A stretch of DNA of 64,000 nucleotides from SIG480 sp045636865 (GTDB taxonomy: Bacteria; Bacillota; Clostridia; Oscillospirales; JAAYXM01), in contig JAZTYJ010000025.1 of assembly GCA_045636865.1 (NCBI GenBank), positions 1 through 64,000 of the forward strand. Direction: 5' to 3'. Below are positions 1 through 7,182 of this stretch, in pieces. How positions within the stretch are numbered: the first letter of the stretch is position 1; each line of letters opens with the position of its first letter. Below the pieces are notes generated by a model, which ran no database searches, was not told where the DNA came from, and was given only the letters and a program-made list of their open reading frames with translations. Made by a program: the position numbers and the translations under genes.

Positions 1-191
1 ACCTTCTTGCTGTCGCGCTCAATCTCTATGCAGGGAACGCCTGCTTTGTAGAGTAAATTTTTGAGATATTCACGAATCTTGTAGTCTTCCACGATGAGAT
101 CGCCGACTTTTTCGTCGCGAGCATACCAACGGGAATCCCAGTTCTTTATAACGCCCACACGAAGACCGTGGGGATTTACTTTCTGTCCCAT
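1..191 (-). CDS. rpsC: 30S ribosomal protein S3, N-terminal part (runs off the left edge)
   Basis: Small-subunit protein S3. Only the first 63 or so codons are inside the window; the gene is read on the minus strand, so its C-terminal part lies beyond base 1. It begins MGQKVNPHGLRVG, the standard S3 start, and has an upstream AGGAGG-type ribosome site. It is the last visible gene of the S10 operon, 16 bases after rplV, in the usual order rplV-rpsC. The KH RNA-binding domain expected further on is not in view. Confidence 0.97.
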   Translation of the reverse strand, partial: MGQKVNPHGLRVGVIKNWDSRWYARDEKVGDLIVEDYKIREYLKNLLYKAGVPCIEIERDSKK

Positions 192-207
192 AAACTTACC
201 TCCTGAC

Positions 208-543
208 CTAATCCTTCTCAGCCACAGCTAATGTAATGTGAGAGGTTCTCTTGTTGATTCTGAAAGCTCTACCCTGTGCACGCGGCATGATTCTCTTAAG
301 AATCGGGCCCGGGCAAGCGAAAACTTTAGAAACGTAGAGATTCTCAACGTTCATACCGTGGTTGGCTTCCGCATTGGAAACTGCGCTCTTAAGGAGCTTC
401 AAGATCGGTTCGGAAGCGGCTTTGGGTGTATGCACCAAAATCGCGTTGGCTTCAGCTATGCTTTTACCGCGGATAAGGTCTGCAACGATCTTAACCTTTC
501 TCGGAGAGATGCGGACATAGCGTAAAATTGCTGTTGCTTCCAT
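208..543 (-). CDS. rplV: 50S ribosomal protein L22
   Basis: Large-subunit protein L22, which binds 23S rRNA and lines the nascent-peptide exit tunnel. About 111 residues, normal for the family; it starts MEATAILRYVRISPRKV and carries the conserved C-terminal block PRAQGRAFRINKRTSHI. I place the start at the ATG at 543 rather than the in-frame GTG three bases upstream, because the AGGAGG site then sits 8 bases away. It lies between rpsS and rpsC in the S10 operon. Confidence 0.97.
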   Translation of the reverse strand: MEATAILRYVRISPRKVKIVADLIRGKSIAEANAILVHTPKAASEPILKLLKSAVSNAEANHGMNVENLYVSKVFACPGPILKRIMPRAQGRAFRINKRTSHITLAVAEKD

Positions 544-560
544 CACTGATTCCTCCTGTC

Positions 561-839
561 TTACTTCGTGTTCGAGGTCTTGCTGCCGGAGTGACCCTTG
601 AACGTTCTTGTCGGAGCAAATTCTCCGAGCTTATGACCGACCATATCCTCCGTAACATAGACCGGAACATGTTTTCTGCCGTCATGTACGGCAAATGTAT
701 GACCGACAAACTGAGGGAAAATTGTTGATGCTCTTGACCATGTCTTGAGAACATTCTTTTCTCCCTTTTCGTTCATCTCTAATACCCTCTTCATCAATTC
801 AGGGGCAACGAAGGGGCCTTTTTTTGTACTTCTGCTCAT
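561..839 (-). CDS. rpsS: 30S ribosomal protein S19
   Basis: Small-subunit head protein S19, 92 residues, full length. It begins MSRSTKKGPFVAPEL and has the family core with VGHKLGEFAPTRTF near the C-terminus. It sits between rplB and rplV with gaps of 12 and 17 bases and is cotranscribed with them from the promoter ahead of rpsJ. Confidence 0.98.
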   Translation of the reverse strand: MSRSTKKGPFVAPELMKRVLEMNEKGEKNVLKTWSRASTIFPQFVGHTFAVHDGRKHVPVYVTEDMVGHKLGEFAPTRTFKGHSGSKTSNTK

Positions 840-851
840 TTTTTAGCCTCC

Positions 852-1685
852 TTACTTACTGTCGCGACGCTTTACGATGAACTTATCGGAAAGGTTCTTC
901 TTCTTACGAGTCTTGTAACCAAGAGTCGGCTTGCCCCACGGGGTAACCGGACCCGGACGACCGATCGGAGATTTACCTTCACCACCACCATGCGGGTGAT
1001 CGCACGGGTTCATAACAGAACCGCGAACTGTCGGGCGGATGCCCATGTGACGCTTACGTCCTGCCTTACCGATCTGGATGTTCTCGTGATCGAGGTTTGA
1101 AACCTGACCGATAGTAGCCATGCAGTTGAGGCGGAACTTGCGAAGCTCACCAGACGGAAGTCTTACGAGAGCCATACCGTCTTCCTTAGCCATAAGCTGT
1201 GCTGCGTTGCCTGCACCACGTACAAACTGAGCACCACGGCCCGGGTTGAGCTCGATGTTGTGGATGATTGTACCAACCGGGATGTTTGTTATCGGAAGTG
1301 CGTTACCCGGCTTAATGTCAGCCTCTGCACTTGAGATAACTGTGTCGCCGACCTTGAGGTCATGCGGTGCGATGATGTAGCGCTTTTCACCGTCTTCATA
1401 ACGAAGGAGTGAGATGAATGCGCCGCGGTTCGGGTCGTACTCAAGAGTAAGAACCTCTGCCGGGATGTTCATCTTATCGCGCTTGAAGTCTATAATTCTG
1501 TACTTGCGCTTGTTGCCGCCGCCACGGTGGCGAACAGTAATTCTACCGTAGCTGTTGCGTCCGGACTTCTTGCTGAGATTCTCAAGCAAGCTCTTTTCCG
1601 GCTTAACGTTACTTAAGACCTGATAGTCTGTAACGGTCATATTACGTCTTGACGGAGTCGTCGGTTTAAACGTTTTTACAGCCAT
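852..1685 (-). CDS. rplB: 50S ribosomal protein L2
   Basis: L2 supports the peptidyl-transferase centre and binds 23S rRNA. 277 residues, typical length. The highly conserved HPHGGGEGKSPIGRPGPVTP segment is present near residues 230-250, including the histidine in HPHGGG associated with peptidyl-transferase function. It lies in S10 operon order between rplW and rpsS. Confidence 0.98.
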   Translation of the reverse strand: MAVKTFKPTTPSRRNMTVTDYQVLSNVKPEKSLLENLSKKSGRNSYGRITVRHRGGGNKRKYRIIDFKRDKMNIPAEVLTLEYDPNRGAFISLLRYEDGEKRYIIAPHDLKVGDTVISSAEADIKPGNALPITNIPVGTIIHNIELNPGRGAQFVRGAGNAAQLMAKEDGMALVRLPSGELRKFRLNCMATIGQVSNLDHENIQIGKAGRKRHMGIRPTVRGSVMNPCDHPHGGGEGKSPIGRPGPVTPWGKPTLGYKTRKKKNLSDKFIVKRRDSK

Positions 1686-1737
1686 TGTTCTTTTCCTCCT
1701 TTAAATGGTGTTGGGTGTCAATCTGCCGAAGCAGCTT

Positions 1738-2031
1738 TTACACCATTCCCTCAAAGAATTCAATTGTCTTGCTGTCTTCTTTAAGAGTAACAATTGCCTT
1801 CTTAAAATCGGGACGGAAGCCGACATGTGCTCCCATTCTCTTCTGCTTACCGAGAACATTGATTGTGTTAACCTTAGCAACTGAAACTCCGAAGATTTCC
1901 TCGATTGCCTGGCGAATCTCAATCTTGTTCGCAGTCTTATCAACCTCAAAGACATAAACCTTCTCGGCGACGCGCTCCATTGACTGCTCTGTGATTATCG
2001 GGCGCTTTATGATATCATAAGGTGATTTCAT
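1738..2031 (-). CDS. rplW: 50S ribosomal protein L23
   Basis: L23 sits at the polypeptide exit and docks trigger factor and SRP. 97 residues, normal for bacteria, starting MKSPYDIIKRPIITEQS, the usual L23 opening. Its ATG shares one base with the rplD stop (TAATG), so translation is probably coupled to rplD. Confidence 0.97.
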   Translation of the reverse strand: MKSPYDIIKRPIITEQSMERVAEKVYVFEVDKTANKIEIRQAIEEIFGVSVAKVNTINVLGKQKRMGAHVGFRPDFKKAIVTLKEDSKTIEFFEGMV

Positions 2032-2651
2032 TATGCGAACACCTCCTGAATCTTTTCTACTGCTGACTTGTCAACGATGAACTTGTCATGGTTGAGGATG
2101 TCATATACATTGATGATTGTAGCTGTTGTTGTCTTTACGCCCGGGATGTTGCGAGCACTCTTAACGATGTTTTCGCAAACTTCAGGTGTAACAACAAGAG
2201 CCTTCTTAGCCTCAAGCGCATTAAGGAATGCTGCCATTGACTTTGTCTTTACCTCTGCGAGGTTAAGATTCTCAACTACCATAACTTCACCTGCTGCAGC
2301 CTTAGCTGAGAGCGCGCTCTTAAGAGCAAGGCGACGATACTTCTTGTTGAGACGGTATGAGTAATCGCGCGGCTTCGGGCCGAGTGCGATACCACCGTGT
2401 GTCCACTGCGGTGAACGAATTGAACCCTGACGAGCACGACCTGTACCCTTCTGGCGCCACGGCTTTCTGCCGCCACCACGAACCTCAGCACGAGTGAGAG
2501 TGCTCTGTGTGCCCTGTCTGCAATTTGCGAGGTGATTCTTTACAGCCTCAAACATTGCAACCTGATCAGGCTCAATACCGAATACTGCTTCAGAAAGTTC
2601 AAACTCTCCTACAGCCTTACCGGTCATATCATAAACTGTTGCCTTAGGCAT
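2031..2651 (-). CDS. rplD: 50S ribosomal protein L4
   Basis: L4 binds 23S rRNA domain I and reaches into the exit tunnel through an extended loop, visible here as the basic region RGGGRKPWRQKGTGRARQG near residues 60-78. 206 residues, normal length. In several bacteria L4 represses its own S10 operon through the leader RNA; whether the leader here does so cannot be told from sequence alone. Confidence 0.97.
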   Translation of the reverse strand: MPKATVYDMTGKAVGEFELSEAVFGIEPDQVAMFEAVKNHLANCRQGTQSTLTRAEVRGGGRKPWRQKGTGRARQGSIRSPQWTHGGIALGPKPRDYSYRLNKKYRRLALKSALSAKAAAGEVMVVENLNLAEVKTKSMAAFLNALEAKKALVVTPEVCENIVKSARNIPGVKTTTATIINVYDILNHDKFIVDKSAVEKIQEVFA

Positions 2652-2671
2652 AGCTTTCTAACTCCTTTCGC

Positions 2672-3304
2672 TTAGACGTTCTTGACAGCGTTGCGAATAA
2701 ACACAAATCCACCACGGGGACCGGGGATTGCGCCGCGAACTGCAATCATGTTTGTTTCAGCATCAACCTTGACGATGTCGAGGTTCTGCACTGTTACCTG
2801 TTCTGCACCCATGCGGCCCGGAAGCTTTGTTCCCGGCATAACTCTTGACGGGTCTGTGTTTGCACCCATAGAACCTGCGCTGCGGTGAACAGGACCAACA
2901 CCGTGTGTGTGGTTCTGCATGTGCTGGCCAAAACGCTTGACCGTACCTGCAGTACCCTTACCTTTGCTTACGCCGGTAACGTCAACGACGTCGCCCTCAG
3001 CGAAAACATCTGCACGGATAATGTCGCCTACGTTGAGCTCTGTGCCTTCGAGCTTGAACTCTTTAAGTACGCGCTTTGCGGAAACGCCTGCCTTCTTGAA
3101 GTGGCCTGCCTCCGGCTTTGTGAGCTTTTTCTCAGCAATGTCGTCGTAACCGAGCTGAACAGCGTCGTAACCGTCTTTTTCAACAGTCTTCTTCTGAACA
3201 ACCGCGCACGGACCTGCTTCGATGACTGTGACAGGAATAACCCTGCCTGCATCGTCGAAAATCTGAGTCATACCGACTTTTTTTCCGATGATTGCCTTCT
3301 GCAT
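2672..3304 (-). CDS. rplC: 50S ribosomal protein L3
   Basis: L3 nucleates large-subunit assembly. 210 residues, starting MQKAIIGKKVGMTQIFD, the family signature, with the loop segment HRSAGSMGANTDPSRV around residues 140-156 that reaches toward the peptidyl-transferase centre. Second gene of the S10 operon, after rpsJ. The long open frame on the other strand here is a shadow. Confidence 0.98.
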   Translation of the reverse strand: MQKAIIGKKVGMTQIFDDAGRVIPVTVIEAGPCAVVQKKTVEKDGYDAVQLGYDDIAEKKLTKPEAGHFKKAGVSAKRVLKEFKLEGTELNVGDIIRADVFAEGDVVDVTGVSKGKGTAGTVKRFGQHMQNHTHGVGPVHRSAGSMGANTDPSRVMPGTKLPGRMGAEQVTVQNLDIVKVDAETNMIAVRGAIPGPRGGFVFIRNAVKNV

Positions 3305-3413
3305 ATATTTTCCTCCTTTAAGGTTATTGGTTGGCTCCTCGCCAACATGACCCGCTCTCTATACTGCATGCGCCCCTTTCGCCGCATTCTGAGAGCTATG
3401 GTACCTTTCTGAT

Positions 3414-3728
3414 TTACAGTTTGATTTCGATTTCAACACCGGCCGGAAGGTCGAGAGACATAAGAGCCTTAACTGCTTCGTTAGACGGCTTGAGAATGTC
3501 AATCAAACGCTTGTGAGTGCGGCGCTCGAACTGCTCACGGCTGTCCTTGTACTTGTGCACCGCGCGAAGAATAGTGATGACTTCCTTTGAAGTCGGGAGC
3601 GGAATCGGACCTGAAACCTTAGCGCCGCTGCGCTTTGCTGTTTCAACGATACGCTCTGCCGCCTGGTCTATGAGCTGATGGTCATAAGCCTTGAGACGGA
3701 CACGAATCATTTCCTTTGTTGCTGCCAT
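3414..3728 (-). CDS. rpsJ: 30S ribosomal protein S10
   Basis: S10 (NusE) acts in the 30S head and in NusB-dependent antitermination. I take the start at the ATG at 3728, giving MAATKEMIRVRLKAYDHQ and 104 residues, the normal size; the open frame continues 25 codons upstream but that part is unlike S10 and follows no ribosome site. AGGAGG lies just upstream of 3728. First gene of the operon, served by the promoter at 3994-4022 across a leader of about 260 nt. Confidence 0.97.
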   Translation of the reverse strand: MAATKEMIRVRLKAYDHQLIDQAAERIVETAKRSGAKVSGPIPLPTSKEVITILRAVHKYKDSREQFERRTHKRLIDILKPSNEAVKALMSLDLPAGVEIEIKL

Positions 3729-3987
3729 TGTTTTTTCCTCCTTAAACGCACGTAGTTTTCTGCGTGCGGCGGAATTTGTGCACAACTCATCCGCGCGTTT
3801 CATACGCGGACATTATAAAAACCGGATTGGTTTCAGGGGTTTTTTACCAATTCCGGCAGTCGCTATTGCGCATAGCTATAGCTTGCACACTCTTTCCTGC
3901 CGCCCGATTGTCGGACATACTCCACAGAAGTTACCTACTCAAAGTAGCAATCTCCTGTTTCATCGCATAGTGCGCCCATACAGACGC
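3729..3987 (-). promoter_or_regulatory. S10 operon untranslated leader
   Basis: About 260 nt between the predicted transcription start and rpsJ with no gene. It contains at least two short hairpins, with arms CGCACG/CGTGCG around 3748-3768 and CCGCG/CGCGG at 3791-3809. Long S10 leaders can be targets of L4 autoregulation, but I do not see enough to name an L4-binding structure. Confidence 0.4.
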
Positions 3988-3993
3988 TCTTAT

Positions 3994-4022
3994 ATTTTAC
4001 ATTAAGAATTGTGCAATGTCAA
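3994..4022 (-). promoter_or_regulatory. SigA-type promoter of the S10 operon
   Basis: On the minus strand: -35 TTGACA (4017-4022), 17-nt spacer, -10 TAAAAT (3994-3999). Three A-tracts lie just upstream of the -35 box, resembling an UP element, as expected for a ribosomal-protein promoter. Confidence 0.85.
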
Positions 4023-4050
4023 GTGTTTTTTTAACTTTTTTTGAATTTTT

Positions 4051-4083
4051 TTCACCCTCCGAAAAATCATTTCCGGAGGGTGA
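4051..4083. other. GC-rich hairpin between obgE and the S10 promoter
   Basis: Perfect 9-bp stem (CACCCTCCG/CGGAGGGTG) right after the obgE stop. On the minus strand it is followed by A-runs, not T-runs, so it is not a classical intrinsic terminator for obgE; it may act as an RNA-stabilising 3' end. Confidence 0.5.
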
Positions 4084-4088
4084 ATTCG

Positions 4089-5360
4089 CTATTCAACGTA
4101 TTCAAATTCCATTGTATAGATTATAATGGTGTCGCCTTCTTTTGCACCGCGTTCCTGAAGCGCATCATAGACTCCATACTTTCGGAGAAGACGCTCAAAA
4201 TAAATTCGCGATTCGTAATCTTCAAAGTTGACAGAACCCATCGCGCGCTTTATCCAGTTGCCTTCAACCATATAGACATCACCGTCAAGACGGCTTATCG
4301 TAAAGTCGTGATTTGAGAAGTCCTCTTCTTCCCTCACGAAGTTTGGCTCATACGTCTCAATCGGCGGAAGCTTTGACAGAACTTCAGATACTTTTTTCAT
4401 AAGCTCCGAAACGCCTGTGTTCGTTGCTGCCGAAAGCTCAAAGTATTCAAAACCGAGATTTCTTATATAAGCCTTGAACTTATCAGCCGCTTCCCTGTCG
4501 TAAATAAGATCACTCTTATTTGCCGCCACGATCTGCGGACGCGCCGCAAGCTCCGGATTGTATCGCTTGAGCTCCTCGTTTATCGCTTCAAAATCCGCAA
4601 TCGGATCTCTGCCTTCGCTACCAGACACATCCACCATATGAACGATGAGCCTGCATCGGTCAATATGACGGAGGAATCTGTGTCCGAGTCCTGCGCCTTC
4701 ACTTGCACCCTCGATGATTCCGGGAATATCCGCCATGACATACGAAAAGCTTTCGTCAACACGAACAACACCGAGATTCGGAGTTATCGTCGTAAAGTGA
4801 TAGTTTGCGATTTTCGGTCTCGCCGCGCTGACCATTGAAAGAAGCGTCGACTTACCTACATTCGGAAATCCGGCAAGTCCGACATCTGCAAGAAGCTTAA
4901 GTTCAAGTCTTACCTCAAGCATTTCACCGTCAAGACCAGGACGCGCAAAACGCGGTGCCTGACGAGTCGGTGTTGCAAAGTGCTGGTTGCCCCAACCGCC
5001 TCTGCCACCTTTGCAGATGATAAACGGTTCATCGTCCGACATATCCTTTATAAGCGCACCGCTCGGTGCATCATAGACGAGCGTACCTCTCGGCACTCTG
5101 ACTACAATGTCTTTTCCGCGCTTTCCGGAACAACGCTTTCCCGAACCGTTCATTCCGTTCTCTGCCTTGTACTTTTTCTTATACTGAAACTCAACGAGAG
5201 TTGACATATTATCGTCGACGGTCAAAACAACGTTCCCGCCATCTCCGCCGTCACCACCGTCAGGACCACCTGCGGCAATATACTTTTCGCGATGAAACGC
5301 AACTGCGCCGTCGCCACCTCTGCCTGCTATGAACTTTGCGCTTGCTACATCGACAAACAT
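4089..5360 (-). CDS. obgE: Obg/CgtA-family GTPase
   Basis: Essential ribosome-assembly and stress GTPase. 423 residues in three parts: glycine-rich Obg fold at about 1-158 (GGDGGDGGNV repeats), a TRAFAC G domain with P-loop GFPNVGKST and the NKSD motif, and a C-terminal OCT domain containing ERLLRKYGVYDAL. I chose the ATG at 5360 because GGAGG lies 8 bases upstream; an in-frame GTG at 5369 overlaps that site. It follows rpmA, the conserved rplU-rpmA-obg order, with a hairpin between that may attenuate it. Confidence 0.97.
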   Translation of the reverse strand: MFVDVASAKFIAGRGGDGAVAFHREKYIAAGGPDGGDGGDGGNVVLTVDDNMSTLVEFQYKKKYKAENGMNGSGKRCSGKRGKDIVVRVPRGTLVYDAPSGALIKDMSDDEPFIICKGGRGGWGNQHFATPTRQAPRFARPGLDGEMLEVRLELKLLADVGLAGFPNVGKSTLLSMVSAARPKIANYHFTTITPNLGVVRVDESFSYVMADIPGIIEGASEGAGLGHRFLRHIDRCRLIVHMVDVSGSEGRDPIADFEAINEELKRYNPELAARPQIVAANKSDLIYDREAADKFKAYIRNLGFEYFELSAATNTGVSELMKKVSEVLSKLPPIETYEPNFVREEEDFSNHDFTISRLDGDVYMVEGNWIKRAMGSVNFEDYESRIYFERLLRKYGVYDALQERGAKEGDTIIIYTMEFEYVE

Positions 5361-5428
5361 TGTTTTCACCTCCGAGTGTTTTGAAACATATTATATATAA
5401 TATGTAGAGTTTTCGAAATTAAACAATA

Positions 5429-5455
5429 CGGGCAGGTCGCAAACCAACCTGCCCG
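5429..5455 (-). terminator. Hairpin between rpmA and obgE, possible attenuator
   Basis: GC-rich inverted repeat (CGGGCAGGT/ACCTGCCCG) just after rpmA, followed on the minus strand by a T-rich but interrupted stretch. It may partly terminate transcription and lower obgE expression relative to rpmA. A second AT-only palindrome lies at about 5390-5405. Confidence 0.5.
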
Positions 5456-5468
5456 CACAATTTGTTTT

Positions 5469-5753
5469 TTACTGAGCAACCGGATAAATTGAAACCTTCT
5501 TGCGGTCACGACCGAGGCGCTCGAAACGAACAACACCGTCTGCTGTAGCAAACAATGTATCGTCTGAACCACGGCTTACGTTTGTACCCGGGTGAATCTT
5601 TGTTCCACGCTGACGGACGAGGATGTTGCCTGCGAGAACGAACTGACCGTCTGCACGCTTAACACCAAGTCTCTTTGACTCAGAGTCACGACCGTTCTTT
5701 GTGGAGCCTACGCCCTTTTTATGTGCAAAAAACTGAATACTGATCTTAAGCAT
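5469..5753 (-). CDS. rpmA: 50S ribosomal protein L27 with Prp-cleavable N-terminus
   Basis: L27 reaches the peptidyl-transferase centre with its N-terminal tail. 94 residues. The protein begins MLKISIQFFAHKKG: the first nine residues form the Firmicutes-type extension that Prp protease removes after QFF, exposing AHKKG. The prp gene lies immediately upstream and overlaps this one by 8 bases, matching that processing system. Confidence 0.97.
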   Translation of the reverse strand: MLKISIQFFAHKKGVGSTKNGRDSESKRLGVKRADGQFVLAGNILVRQRGTKIHPGTNVSRGSDDTLFATADGVVRFERLGRDRKKVSIYPVAQ

Positions 5754-6072
5754 TTGACTGCACCTCCAAAACTTTAATGTACATAGGATACTCCTCGGAA
5801 AGAGCCTTCATATGACGCTCAAAACCCGAGAGCACCTCAAGACCTTTTTCGCTCTCCTCAGAAAGACTGAGAAAAACTCTGGCCGTATTGGGATCTACTT
5901 TAACCACCGTCTTTATCTTCATTGAATCGTTAATGACCGTTTCAACAAGACCGACGGCACTCGAGACTGCGGCACAGATAATATCACTTCCGCTTTCGGC
6001 ATAACCCGAATGTCCCGATACGTCAAAACCGACAGTTCTGACATTTCGCTTTAAAAGCTTGATCGTAATCAT
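5746..6072 (-). CDS. prp: Ribosomal-processing cysteine protease Prp
   Basis: Small cysteine protease that trims the L27 N-terminal extension before ribosome assembly. 108 residues, family size. The catalytic histidine is in GHSGYAESG (about residue 21) and the cysteine in DIICAAVSSA (about residue 33). Encoded between rplU and rpmA, the usual place, and overlapping the rpmA start by 8 bases, so translation is likely coupled. Confidence 0.95.
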   Translation of the reverse strand: MITIKLLKRNVRTVGFDVSGHSGYAESGSDIICAAVSSAVGLVETVINDSMKIKTVVKVDPNTARVFLSLSEESEKGLEVLSGFERHMKALSEEYPMYIKVLEVQSNA

Positions 6073-6075
6073 AAA

Positions 6076-6384
6076 TTAGACGCTGATCTTTTCAATTGAA
6101 AGCTTTGTGTACGGCTGACGGTGTCCCTGGCGACGACGGTAGTTCTTCTTCGCCTTGAACTTGAAGACCATGATCTTCTTTGACTTGCCGTTCTTGATAA
6201 GCTTTGCAGTAACCTTAGCGCCTGCGACGTTCGGAGTTCCGACTGTAACAGCGTCGCCGTCGATTGTCATAAGAACGTTATCAAACTCTACTGTTTCGCC
6301 CTCGAAATCGAGCTTCTCAACGTAGATAACATCGCCCTCAGAAACCTTGTACTGCTTTCCGCCTGTAACGAAAATTGCCTGCAT
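6076..6384 (-). CDS. rplU: 50S ribosomal protein L21
   Basis: L21 binds 23S rRNA. 102 residues from the ATG at 6384 (MQAIFVTGGKQYKVSEGD), with the C-terminal family motif KKNYRRRQGHRQPYT. The open frame extends 7 codons further but those are unlike L21. First gene of rplU-prp-rpmA-obgE, with a consensus promoter about 90 bases upstream. Confidence 0.97.
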   Translation of the reverse strand: MQAIFVTGGKQYKVSEGDVIYVEKLDFEGETVEFDNVLMTIDGDAVTVGTPNVAGAKVTAKLIKNGKSKKIMVFKFKAKKNYRRRQGHRQPYTKLSIEKISV

Positions 6385-6466
6385 GTTGTTGCACCTCTCT
6401 CTCATATTTTAGAGTCTCGCTCTTGTAGGCGTTGCATCGCAAACTTATAAGCCCACTCAATGCGGC
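6385..6466 (-). ncRNA. Candidate L21 leader
   Basis: About 80 nt of untranslated leader between the rplU promoter and start. Structured cis-regulatory leaders ahead of rplU are known in Firmicutes, and this one has the right place and length. I have not matched it to a covariance model, so the call rests on position. Confidence 0.4.
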
Positions 6467-6472
6467 TTAAAT

Positions 6473-6501
6473 ATTATAGCATCCGAATATGCAAATGTCA
6501 A
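6473..6501 (-). promoter_or_regulatory. SigA-type promoter of rplU
   Basis: Minus strand, perfect consensus: -35 TTGACA (6496-6501), 17-nt spacer, -10 TATAAT (6473-6478). Confidence 0.88.
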
Positions 6502-6522
6502 GTTTTTCTTTGAAATTTCTTT

Positions 6523-7182
6523 TTATCTGAATTTCTCCATTTTTTCGTTATAAACTTCAAGGCGTTCATATTCGGCAAAGTCAGGCACGAAATCAGGAAG
6601 ATACTTCTCAACCGACTTTGAAATATATTCGGGATTTAACGAAACGTTGCCGGATGCGAGACATACCGTTATCTTAACGATTCCCTCACCGGTCTCAACG
6701 CGCGGTTTTTTTATCATCAGCGCGATGTTGGTTTCCTTCTCCCCGCTTTTGCTCTTTTTGATTATGACGATTTCATCTCTCATAAGAAGCTCTCGGATTT
6801 TATCGACAGCACCGTCGGGAACACCTGCGTCATACTCAAAAGTTATTTCAAATTCAGAATATGCTATCTCGCGCACGGGGCGTCCGCCATCGTACGCCTT
6901 TGTTGCCTCTATTCCCTCGGGGAGAGATTTGTTGAGTCGTTCAATTATTTCCTTGCACGGCATATCATCCAAAACTACCATATCGAGAAACTCACATCTG
7001 CCGCTATATCCGAGAGATAGCGGAAGCGCGATTGATATATACGGATGGGGATTGAATCCCTCGGTGTGCTTCACATCAATGCCCGCACGCTTGAGTGCGC
7101 GCTGGAATGTACGCATTATGTCGAGATGCGAAATGTAGATTGCACGACCTGTTTTATTATACATTACCCTTATCTTACGCAT
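6523..7182 (-). CDS. DUF2344 / TIGR03936-type radical-SAM-associated protein
   Basis: 219 residues from the ATG at 7182 (MRKIRVMYNKTGRAIYISHLD), a start typical of the DUF2344 family. It overlaps the end of the preceding radical SAM gene by 8 bases, so the two are translationally coupled and probably act together. DUF2344 proteins occur beside, or fused to, B12-binding radical SAM proteins; the joint reaction is not established to my knowledge. The longer upstream frame is only the antisense-side end of the neighbour. Confidence 0.88.
   Translation of the reverse strand: MRKIRVMYNKTGRAIYISHLDIMRTFQRALKRAGIDVKHTEGFNPHPYISIALPLSLGYSGRCEFLDMVVLDDMPCKEIIERLNKSLPEGIEATKAYDGGRPVREIAYSEFEITFEYDAGVPDGAVDKIRELLMRDEIVIIKKSKSGEKETNIALMIKKPRVETGEGIVKITVCLASGNVSLNPEYISKSVEKYLPDFVPDFAEYERLEVYNEKMEKFR

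Noticed and set aside
2885..3412. 175-residue open frame on the plus strand
   Set aside because: Antisense shadow of rplC with no ribosome site; rplC on the minus strand is certain.
4051..4083. Classical intrinsic terminator of obgE
   Set aside because: Strong stem, but followed by A-runs on the minus strand instead of T-runs; kept only as a hairpin.
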